From Bacteroidota bacterium (GTDB taxonomy: Bacteria; Bacteroidota; Bacteroidia; Bacteroidales; VadinHA17), in assembly GCA_030611395.1 (NCBI GenBank), contig JAUWPX010000008.1, positions 1-13,513 on the forward strand: a stretch of 13,513 nt of DNA. Reading direction: 5' to 3'. Below the pieces are notes generated by a model that saw only the letters and a program-made list of their open reading frames with translations, did no database searches and was not told where the DNA came from. Positions 8,009-13,513 of the stretch are shown here, in pieces. The position numbers and the translations under genes were made by a program. Numbering within the stretch: the first letter of the stretch is position 1; the number at the start of each line of letters is the position of its first letter.

Positions 8009-8620
8009 ATGAAAATTATCTGTATTGGACGAAATTATTTGAAGCATGCAAGGGAGATGGATAGCCCTGTTCCTACAGAACCAATTTTTTTTCTGAAACC
8101 TGAATCTGCAATTATAAAAAGGAATAAACCTTTTTTTATTCCTGATTTTTCTGAGGAAATTCACCATGAGGTGGAACTGGTATTGCAAATTTGCAGGTTA
8201 GGTAAAAGTATTGCTCCTGAATTTGCTCATAGATATTATAATAAAATTGGAATTGGGATTGATTTTACTGCAAGAGATATCCAAAGAAAATGCAAAGAAA
8301 ACGGGTTGCCATGGGAAAAAGCTAAGGCATTTGATGGAGCTGCTCCACTTGGTAAGTTTGTGAAAAAAGAAATTCTGGGTGATGTTGGCAATATTGACTT
8401 TAAGCTTGAGATTAATGAAAATACCGTACAGCATGGAAATTCTAAAGATCTTATTTTTCCTTTCGATGAATTAATAGCATATGTTTCAAGATTTTTCACC
8501 CTTAAAACAGGTGACTTAATATTCACCGGTACTCCTGAGGGAGTAGGTCCGGTGAAACGAAACGATGAGCTTAAAGCATATATTAATAACGAGCTTCTGC
8601 TTGATTTTATGGTGAAGTGA
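8009..8620 (+). CDS. Fumarylacetoacetate hydrolase (FAH)-family protein
   Basis: This 203-residue protein is close in size to small FAH-fold enzymes such as the acylpyruvase YcgM. The start KIICIGRNYLKHAREM is typical of the family. Predicted metal ligands are Glu54 and Glu56 in HHEVELVL and Asp85 in GIGIDFTARD; Lys104, Lys106 and Asp109 lie in the PWEKAKAFDGAAPLG loop (101-115) around the active site, and FTGTPEGVGPV comes near the C-terminus. Members hydrolyse C-C bonds of acylpyruvates or decarboxylate oxaloacetate, with Mg2+ or Mn2+; the substrate here cannot be assigned. It follows the exonuclease by 70 bases. Its last 14 bases overlap the 3' end of the convergent HD gene. Confidence 0.88.
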   Translation: MKIICIGRNYLKHAREMDSPVPTEPIFFLKPESAIIKRNKPFFIPDFSEEIHHEVELVLQICRLGKSIAPEFAHRYYNKIGIGIDFTARDIQRKCKENGLPWEKAKAFDGAAPLGKFVKKEILGDVGNIDFKLEINENTVQHGNSKDLIFPFDELIAYVSRFFTLKTGDLIFTGTPEGVGPVKRNDELKAYINNELLLDFMVK

Positions 8621-9476
8621 TAATATAATCTACCTCTCTTGAACTGAGTTCCGACACAAGTCCTCTGAAATAGTTTTTTACGTATTCATCGGTTGTATTT
8701 CTGATAATAAACTTTGAGGCTTCAACCGGGGGCATTTTTTTAACTATCACATGATGATTAATCAAATTGATTACATCAGGCGGACCGCTTAAACCATTAG
8801 TTCCATTTTTATGTATGATCCGGTTATTAAGACCGGTAAAAAAAGCCCGTGTCAGATCAAATCTTTTTATATGTTTTTTATAAAATGTTTCTATATGTCC
8901 GAACGATTCTGTGAAATAATTCATACGACCGGTGAGGTTTTTTAAAACCATTGGAGCAATATCTTTAACGGGAATGCCTCGTAATAAATAAATTTCAATA
9001 TATCTGTAAATACCGGTTAATCCAAAAGCGTCCAGATCGTCACAAACACTGAGTATTTTAAACAGATGTTTTGGGTTTTTGATTTTGGCAAATTTGTTTT
9101 GGTATTTTTTATCGTCGTGATTTTCAATAACATCCAATAATTCTTGTGGGTTGTTTATATCTTCAGGCTGATATTCCTCAATAAATTTTTTACATATTTT
9201 TCTGCTTTCTTTCCCATGAGTTCTATCTATGGTTACAGACATTCCGGTGTCATGAAGGAAGGTAGCTATTATTATTTTGGTAAGATCAGCTTGGGAAAAA
9301 GTGATTGCTTGTTTTTCCAGTTGTTTAATAAGTTCTTTGGCTATAATCCATACCCTGTAATGATGATCTTCGTTATGGGAGGGGAGATGAGTTTGACTGA
9401 ATGCATTTTGACAAGTGGTATAAAGCGGAATTAACCAACTTTTTTCAACTTTTTGTAATTGACTCAGAACATTCAT
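8607..9476 (-). CDS. HD-domain putative phosphohydrolase
   Basis: The protein has 289 residues. An HD-type metal-binding pattern is visible: His38/His39 in NEDHHYRV, His75-Asp76 in ATFLHDTGMS, His120-Asp121 in ENHDDKK, and Asp146-Asp147 in VCDDLDAFG. This fits the H...HD...H...D arrangement of HD/HDc phosphohydrolases, which act on nucleotides, cyclic dinucleotides or other phosphoesters. The C-terminal half (about 160-289) is helical in character and matches nothing I can name; there is no membrane segment, receiver domain or helicase. The gene is last in the leftward group, 70 bases after the small HTH gene. The substrate is unknown. The HD superfamily call is fairly sure; anything beyond it is not. 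Confidence 0.8.
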   Translation of the reverse strand: MNVLSQLQKVEKSWLIPLYTTCQNAFSQTHLPSHNEDHHYRVWIIAKELIKQLEKQAITFSQADLTKIIIATFLHDTGMSVTIDRTHGKESRKICKKFIEEYQPEDINNPQELLDVIENHDDKKYQNKFAKIKNPKHLFKILSVCDDLDAFGLTGIYRYIEIYLLRGIPVKDIAPMVLKNLTGRMNYFTESFGHIETFYKKHIKRFDLTRAFFTGLNNRIIHKNGTNGLSGPPDVINLINHHVIVKKMPPVEASKFIIRNTTDEYVKNYFRGLVSELSSREVDYIITSP

Positions 9477-9546
9477 AAAAGATTAATACAACAAGTATGA
9501 TAGAATAGAATGTTTTAAACAAACTAAAAATTTATGCAGTGGCAAA

Positions 9547-9792
9547 TTAATTACTGATCATCTGCTGGGCAATATCCAGAATAGTTGTATCATCAATAGT
9601 CACTATCCCTCCATCGGGACCTTGTTCATAATGAATGCCTGCCGATTCACCCCTGTCATAATTTGATCCGCCAAAATAATTTCTGACAGTTTCGACATTG
9701 AGATTTAACCGGGTAGCAATTTGCTTCATACTACCATTTGGCAAACTATCCTTGATTCTCCTCAGTTCGTTGAACGTAATTGTTTTTGACAT
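9547..9792 (-). CDS. Small helix-turn-helix DNA-binding protein, conserved in Bacteroidota
   Basis: The product has 81 residues. Residues about 19-42 (NGSMKQIATRLNLNVETVRNYFGG) read as a helix-turn-helix: a first helix around MKQIATRL, a turn, then a recognition helix around VETVRNYF. The C-terminal part, GPDGGIVTIDDTTILDIA, is acidic and probably folds as a small extension or dimer interface. I recall similar proteins, starting with TFNELRRIKDSLP and ending with the GGIVTIDDTTIL pattern, as widespread and well conserved in Bacteroidales, annotated only as DNA-binding or hypothetical; this is memory, not a search. It has a good -7 promoter match upstream and sits between the GNAT and HD genes. 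The target is unknown. Confidence 0.8.
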   Translation of the reverse strand: MSKTITFNELRRIKDSLPNGSMKQIATRLNLNVETVRNYFGGSNYDRGESAGIHYEQGPDGGIVTIDDTTILDIAQQMISN

Positions 9793-9832
9793 GAATCAGC
9801 TTTTATTTTATTACTCAAAAATTATGAATTCA

Positions 9833-9840
9833 CAAAAATA
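9833..9840 (-). promoter_or_regulatory. Possible promoter -7 box of the small HTH gene
   Basis: On the - strand this reads TATTTTTG, an exact TAnnTTTG match, in the 83-base gap between the GNAT and HTH genes. It is about 40 bases before the HTH start codon. No clear -33 element accompanies it and the gap is very AT-rich, so chance occurrence is possible. It would give the HTH gene, and perhaps the HD gene, a start separate from nfeD-GNAT. Confidence 0.35.
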
Positions 9841-9875
9841 ACTATTTTGGTTTAATAACATTATAAATGCAGTTA

Positions 9876-10322
9876 TTAGTATATGATTTTCTCAACATCA
9901 CGAATGATATACACATCATAATCACCCAGATACTTAAATCCCAGTTTTTTATATATTTCAATAGCCGGTTTATTATTTCTATGAACTTCTAACTTGATTT
10001 GCCTGTTTTTTTGTTTTGCCAGATTCAGTGTAGCACGGGCAAGCTTTTTCCCCAGGCCCTGATTTTGAAAATCCGGATCAATACCAAAATGATGCAGATA
10101 TAATCGTCTTCCATCGAAGGTCATCCATGAAGTTCCAACAAGATTATTGGTAGTTGTATCTATCATTACAAGGAATTTTCCACCTATGTCAAGACTTTCT
10201 TTTATTATTACATCATTATCCCCCCGAACAGATCCCCCCATTCCTGTTACTTCCCAGACATGAATGACTCCTTTATAATCAGCCGGCTCATAAGCCCGGA
10301 TTAGAAATCGGTCAGTTCCCAT
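9876..10322 (-). CDS. GNAT-family N-acetyltransferase
   Basis: This 148-residue protein is a single GNAT domain. The N-terminal IRAYEPADYKGVIHVWE is the usual first strand and helix. GTSWMTFDGRRLYLHHFGIDPDFQNQGLGKKL contains the acetyl-CoA-binding loop QNQGLG at 86-91, and NKPAIEIYKKLGF (117-129) is the classic motif B. Such enzymes transfer an acetyl group from acetyl-CoA to an amine on a small molecule or protein; RimI-like protein acetylation is possible but not shown. It lies 23 bases downstream of nfeD on the same strand and is probably cotranscribed with it. The ATG at 10322 immediately precedes the expected N-terminus. Confidence 0.88.
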   Translation of the reverse strand: MGTDRFLIRAYEPADYKGVIHVWEVTGMGGSVRGDNDVIIKESLDIGGKFLVMIDTTTNNLVGTSWMTFDGRRLYLHHFGIDPDFQNQGLGKKLARATLNLAKQKNRQIKLEVHRNNKPAIEIYKKLGFKYLGDYDVYIIRDVEKIIY

Positions 10323-10345
10323 TTTAGTCTGTTTTTGAAATTTTC

Positions 10346-11764
10346 CTATTCGTCCTTAATGACATACAACTGTGATGTTCCATCCTTAATAACGATAATT
10401 GGTTCCCCACGATCAATATACCCTATTTCTGAACGTGCGTCATAGATCTCATTCTCGATTTCAACTTTCCCTGCAGGACGTAAAATTGTAGCGGCAACAC
10501 CTTTTTTACCAATAAGTTTTTTCTGATTAGCATCAATGCTGATGAACCCATCACTTATATTCTGCACTGAACTAAGAGCAAGGTTGGGGAAAGTTTTTGA
10601 TGTGAATAGCTTCTTGCTAAGGTACAGAGATAAAATAAATGAAACCATCGATGAAAAGATTACAAGAGCTAAAGCTCCAAGTAAAGTTTTGATTCCAAGC
10701 GTAATATCGAATTGAAAAATTATATTATCAACCATACTAAGGCTTAATCCGGTGACTACCAGGAAAATACCTGCCACTCCGGCAATTCCAAAACCGGGTA
10801 TTACAAAAACCTCTAAAGCAATTAAAATAATTCCGGCGATAAACATCATAAGTTCCCAGTTTTCAACAAGTCCTTCAAGATAAAGGGGAGCGAAATATAA
10901 GATAGCTGCAATAATTGATGCTATCAGAGGGAATCCTACTCCGGGTGATTGCAATTCAAAATATATACCCCCTATAATTACCATGATCAATAATCCATGA
11001 AATACCGGGTTCACTAGAAATCCAATAATTGCTTCTAAAGGTGTTTTGATGTATTCTCTTAATTCATAGTTATAAATACCTGCTTTCTCAAGCATTTCTT
11101 TTATATTTTCAGCTTCGCCTTCGCAGTAACCGTTTTCGATAGCCTCTTGAGTTGTCATTGTCAATACCTGGCTGGAATCTATTATTCCATCTACCTGTAA
11201 CCGCGGATCAACCATTGCTTCGGCAATTTTTGGATCCCTGTGCCATACTAATGTTGTATCATTTCCGGTAATAACAGTATCTTTTCCATGCGCTTCGGCA
11301 GTTGCTCGCATAGTTGAACGCATGAAAGACTGATATTTATCAGGAACAACCTCTCCCTGACCATCAACAACAGTAGCCGCACCAATACTTGCTCCTTTTC
11401 TCATATAGATACTATCGCATGCTACCGCGATTAATGCACCTGCAGATATTGCCTGATTATCAATGAATGCTAAAACAGGAATTGGACAATTAAGAATTCT
11501 GGTGCGGATTGAGTCAGCTGCATCCAGCATTCCTCCGTAGGTATTCATGTGGATTATAATCCAATCTGCTCCGATAGATTCTGCTTCATCCAGACTCTGT
11601 TTGGTTACTCTCCATATCGGGGGAGCAATTTGTTCCTTAATATCAAACTTATAAACTAATACTTTAGCAGTTGTATCTGGCTCTGATTCAGCCCTTGCAG
11701 GTAATGTCCATGCAAAGCTTACAAATGCAATAAGGATTGATATAATGAATATTTTCTTGCGCAT
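10346..11764 (-). CDS. nfeD: NfeD-family protein with N-terminal ClpP-class serine protease domain (long form)
   Basis: The protein has 472 residues. A signal peptide occupies about 1-25 (ending LPARAES). The ClpP-like protease domain covers roughly 35-235: GGMLDAADSI (78-87), QAISAGALIA (104-113) with probable nucleophile Ser108, and KGASIGAATVV (123-133). Lys143 in DKYQSFMRS is a plausible general base, as in the Ser-Lys dyad of the archaeal protease 1510-N; that pairing is inferred from the motif. Four to five membrane helices follow (about 248-385), then an OB-fold domain (about 400-470) with GKKGVAATILRPAGKVEI. Long NfeD proteins usually pair with a stomatin/SPFH partner in membrane protein quality control; no such gene is beside it here. 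It lies 93 bases after mqnA and has its own possible promoter. Confidence 0.92.
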   Translation of the reverse strand: MRKKIFIISILIAFVSFAWTLPARAESEPDTTAKVLVYKFDIKEQIAPPIWRVTKQSLDEAESIGADWIIIHMNTYGGMLDAADSIRTRILNCPIPVLAFIDNQAISAGALIAVACDSIYMRKGASIGAATVVDGQGEVVPDKYQSFMRSTMRATAEAHGKDTVITGNDTTLVWHRDPKIAEAMVDPRLQVDGIIDSSQVLTMTTQEAIENGYCEGEAENIKEMLEKAGIYNYELREYIKTPLEAIIGFLVNPVFHGLLIMVIIGGIYFELQSPGVGFPLIASIIAAILYFAPLYLEGLVENWELMMFIAGIILIALEVFVIPGFGIAGVAGIFLVVTGLSLSMVDNIIFQFDITLGIKTLLGALALVIFSSMVSFILSLYLSKKLFTSKTFPNLALSSVQNISDGFISIDANQKKLIGKKGVAATILRPAGKVEIENEIYDARSEIGYIDRGEPIIVIKDGTSQLYVIKDE

Positions 11765-11778
11765 AACTTGTTTTTATT

Positions 11779-11786
11779 CAAAGATA
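11779..11786 (-). promoter_or_regulatory. Possible nfeD promoter -7 box
   Basis: On the - strand this reads TATCTTTG, an exact TAnnTTTG match, in the 93-base gap between mqnA and nfeD. A TTTCG at 11805-11809 read on the - strand could be a weak -33 element at 18 bases. The box lies only about 14 bases before the nfeD start codon, so the transcript leader would be very short; this makes the call uncertain. Confidence 0.35.
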
Positions 11787-11857
11787 AGACATTTTAATTT
11801 GTATCGAAATATAAAGTTATTCATTGATTTATGTCGAATTATTTTGTTTTATTGTCT

Positions 11858-12613
11858 TCATAAATCTTCAAGATATTGAAAAAATAATTCCATTGCTTTA
11901 AGTTTTTTATCATCAAGGTGATAATCGATGTTAGTGGTCAGGTATATTTTGAGGTCAACTCCTTCAGGAAGCCGGTTATTTGCAAAGTAATTGATAACTT
12001 TATCAAGGTGGTTGATGCCATATTTAAGAGCAGAATCGAATGTTTTTTTAAAATCCCTGTCAATTTGTTTGTTGGCAACCCAGGCAGCAAATACAAACGG
12101 CAAACCTGTAAACTTTCTCCATTCATCTGCAAGATCATATCTGTAGGGGAATCTTTTTTCAGCCGCGAAACAACGATCGCCTATTAACACAGCTCCATCC
12201 TGTTTATTTTTTATGTTATTCTCAAAACCTTCTGTAGTCGGAAGCCACCGGACGTTAATATCCCAGTAATGCATAGCAAGTATTTTAACAAGATTCACTG
12301 ATGTTCCTGATTGATAATCAAGATAAATCCTTTTGATTTTTTCTAAAGGACTATTACTAACAAGGATTACTGATCGTACTTCTTTATTAGCTCCAATACA
12401 ATATTCAGATACTATTTCGTAGAAATCTAATTTGGGGATCATAGTAATTGGCACTAAGCCAATATCAACTTTGTCTTCAGCAAGGTTCCTGGCGCACAGA
12501 GAAGGATAATCTTTCTGCAGTATTATCTTCTTGCGGATTGAACTGATTTCCAAACCATAAATAAATGGATACGTATTGGCGTACGAAACAGCTGAAACTT
12601 TGATCTTATTCAT
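11858..12613 (-). CDS. mqnA: Chorismate dehydratase MqnA (futalosine pathway of menaquinone synthesis)
   Basis: MqnA removes water from chorismate to give 3-enolpyruvylbenzoate, the first step of the futalosine route to menaquinone. The 251-residue protein has a periplasmic-binding-protein-like fold. Diagnostic segments are VSAVSYANTYPFIYGL (6-21), VDIGLVPITMI (49-59), KEVRSVILVSNSP (77-89), LDYQSGTSVNLVKIL (98-112), VLIGDRCF (142-149) and ADEWRKFTGLPFVFAAW (162-178). The last distinguishes MqnA from the related MqnD. Where I recall Arg in an SRTS pattern, this protein has Gly103 (SGTS). No other mqn gene is in the window, so the rest of the pathway must lie elsewhere. The ATG at 12613 gives the normal N-terminus. 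It is transcribed away from purB. Confidence 0.93.
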   Translation of the reverse strand: MNKIKVSAVSYANTYPFIYGLEISSIRKKIILQKDYPSLCARNLAEDKVDIGLVPITMIPKLDFYEIVSEYCIGANKEVRSVILVSNSPLEKIKRIYLDYQSGTSVNLVKILAMHYWDINVRWLPTTEGFENNIKNKQDGAVLIGDRCFAAEKRFPYRYDLADEWRKFTGLPFVFAAWVANKQIDRDFKKTFDSALKYGINHLDKVINYFANNRLPEGVDLKIYLTTNIDYHLDDKKLKAMELFFQYLEDL

Positions 12614-12639
12614 TTATAAAAGCCTTAAATCATAGCCTT

Positions 12640-12649
12640 GGAATATTCC
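12640..12649. repeat. Perfect 10-base palindrome upstream of mqnA
   Basis: GGAATATTCC is a perfect palindrome centred about 30 bases before the mqnA start, in the divergent mqnA-purB intergenic region. It could be an operator half-pair or a small hairpin in the mqnA leader. One copy of this length may arise by chance. Confidence 0.3.
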
Positions 12650-12770
12650 GGGATGCAAGAAATGAGATATAATACATTGTTCACAATTCGAGCTGTAAAA
12701 ATACAATTCCATTAACAACAAACAATAAGCAGCCCATGGAATAATTCTAATTTTAACTATACTAAGAATC

Positions 12771-12788
12771 TAATTTTGCTTACTTTTG
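12771..12788 (+). promoter_or_regulatory. Probable purB promoter: two tandem -7 boxes
   Basis: TAATTTTG (12771-12778) and TACTTTTG (12781-12788) each match the Bacteroidota -7 consensus TAnnTTTG exactly, two bases apart. The start codon follows the second by 21 bases. No good -33 TTG element is seen at the usual distance; a T-rich run at 12751-12754 is the only weak candidate. Either or both boxes could be used. Confidence 0.5.
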
Positions 12789-12809
12789 TTTTTTCCTAAG
12801 GGTTAAAAG

Positions 12810-13513
12810 ATGAATTTTGAAGAATTAACTGCTATCACGCCTATTGACGGCAGATATAGAAGTAAAGTAAAGAAGCTCGAATTATATTTCTCAGAGTTTG
12901 CCCTGATAAAATACAGAGTGAAAATTGAGATTGAATATTTTATAGCTCTTTTTGACATTCCTCTAAAACAACTTTCAGGCTTTAATAAGAAGGATATACC
13001 TGTTTTGCGATCTGTTTATCAGAATTTTTCAATAGATGATGCCAGGAAGGTAAAAGAGATTGAAAAAACAACCAGGCACGACGTAAAATCAGTTGAGATT
13101 TTCTTAGGGAAGAGGTTTGAAGAGTTAAATATTAATGGGTTTTCAGAGTTCATCCATTTTGGCTTAACCTCACAGGATATTAATAATACGGCTGTTCCAC
13201 TTGCTTTGAAGGAGGCAATTTATAAGATTTATTATCCTCTCATTGGCAAAGTAATGGATCGGTTGAAAGAATTATCATCTGAGTGGTCTGATATTACAAT
13301 GTTAGCCCGGACACATGGGCAACCGGCCTCCCCAACAAGATTGGGAAAAGAAATTGCTGTATTTATTGACAGACTGGAAGCTCAACTTGAATTGCTAAAA
13401 ACAATTCCATTTTCAGCGAAATTCGGAGGTGCAACCGGAAATTTCAATACTCACCATGTTGCCTATCCGGAAATTGACTGGATATCTTTTGCAAACCATT
13501 TTGTTAATGATAC
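12810..13513 (+). CDS. purB: Adenylosuccinate lyase PurB, N-terminal part (3' end outside window)
   Basis: The frame is open from ATG 12810 to the window edge: 234 full codons of a protein usually about 450 residues long. PurB splits adenylosuccinate to AMP and fumarate, and SAICAR to AICAR and fumarate, in purine synthesis. It is of the E. coli-like type: LTAITPIDGRY (6-16), TTRHDVKSVEIFL (87-99), HFGLTSQDINNTA (116-128), MLARTHGQPASPTRLGKE (164-181) with the catalytic-region THGQ, and SAKFGGATGNFNTHH (202-216). The C-terminal half, including the flexible signature loop with the catalytic Ser, lies beyond the window. Two tandem -7 promoter matches stand just upstream. Confidence 0.95.
   Translation, partial: MNFEELTAITPIDGRYRSKVKKLELYFSEFALIKYRVKIEIEYFIALFDIPLKQLSGFNKKDIPVLRSVYQNFSIDDARKVKEIEKTTRHDVKSVEIFLGKRFEELNINGFSEFIHFGLTSQDINNTAVPLALKEAIYKIYYPLIGKVMDRLKELSSEWSDITMLARTHGQPASPTRLGKEIAVFIDRLEAQLELLKTIPFSAKFGGATGNFNTHHVAYPEIDWISFANHFVND

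Noticed and set aside
9144..9434. A 96-residue + strand frame inside the HD gene.
   Set aside because: It is antisense to a gene with clear HD residues and has no motif or promoter of its own.
9520..9526. TAGTTTG on the - strand upstream of the HD gene as a -7 box.
   Set aside because: The spacing inside the element is one base short, and the 70-base gap allows simple read-through from the HTH gene.
1..13513. Search for CRISPR arrays, tRNA or rRNA genes, insertion sequences, phage or defence genes.
   Set aside because: No regular repeats, cloverleaf-like segments, transposase motifs or defence domains were recognised; the HD protein lacks a helicase and is not Cas3.

Overview
The window looks like a chromosomal stretch of an AT-rich Bacteroidota, probably of the Bacteroidales or a related anaerobic or sediment lineage (inference). 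The reasons are a gldF-gldG pair; AT-rich gene starts without Shine-Dalgarno sequences; several upstream matches to the Bacteroidota -7 promoter consensus TAnnTTTG; a small HTH protein of a type I recall mainly from Bacteroidota; and a lipid A gene, which implies a Gram-negative envelope. No rRNA, tRNA, CRISPR array, insertion sequence or phage gene was recognised. No gene-free stretch exceeds 300 bases; the longest is about 196 bases, between mqnA and purB.

Layout. Positions 1-8620 lie on the + strand: the tail of a membrane protein; lpxB; a SpoIID/LytB-domain exported protein overlapping lpxB by 11 bases; gldF, gldG and a DUF4340 protein; dnaN; a DEDDh exonuclease; and an FAH-family hydrolase. 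Positions 8607-12613 lie on the - strand and in transcription order read mqnA, a full-length NfeD protease, a GNAT acetyltransferase, a small HTH protein and an HD-domain protein. The FAH and HD genes converge and overlap by 14 bases. At the right end purB diverges from mqnA and is cut by the window edge.

How the genes fit together. The left half is an envelope block (lipid A synthesis, peptidoglycan-acting SpoIID, a GldFG-type transporter with an associated DUF4340 protein), followed by a replication pair (sliding clamp plus exonuclease). The right half joins menaquinone synthesis by the futalosine route (mqnA), membrane quality control (nfeD) and three small regulatory or unassigned genes. 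Most genes are housekeeping or conserved accessory genes.

I see no clear undescribed system. The observations most worth following are the GldF-GldG-DUF4340 cassette with no ATPase gene beside it, a possible clamp-binding peptide in the exonuclease encoded next to dnaN, the translationally overlapped lpxB-SpoIID pair, and the HTH-HD pair of unknown role.
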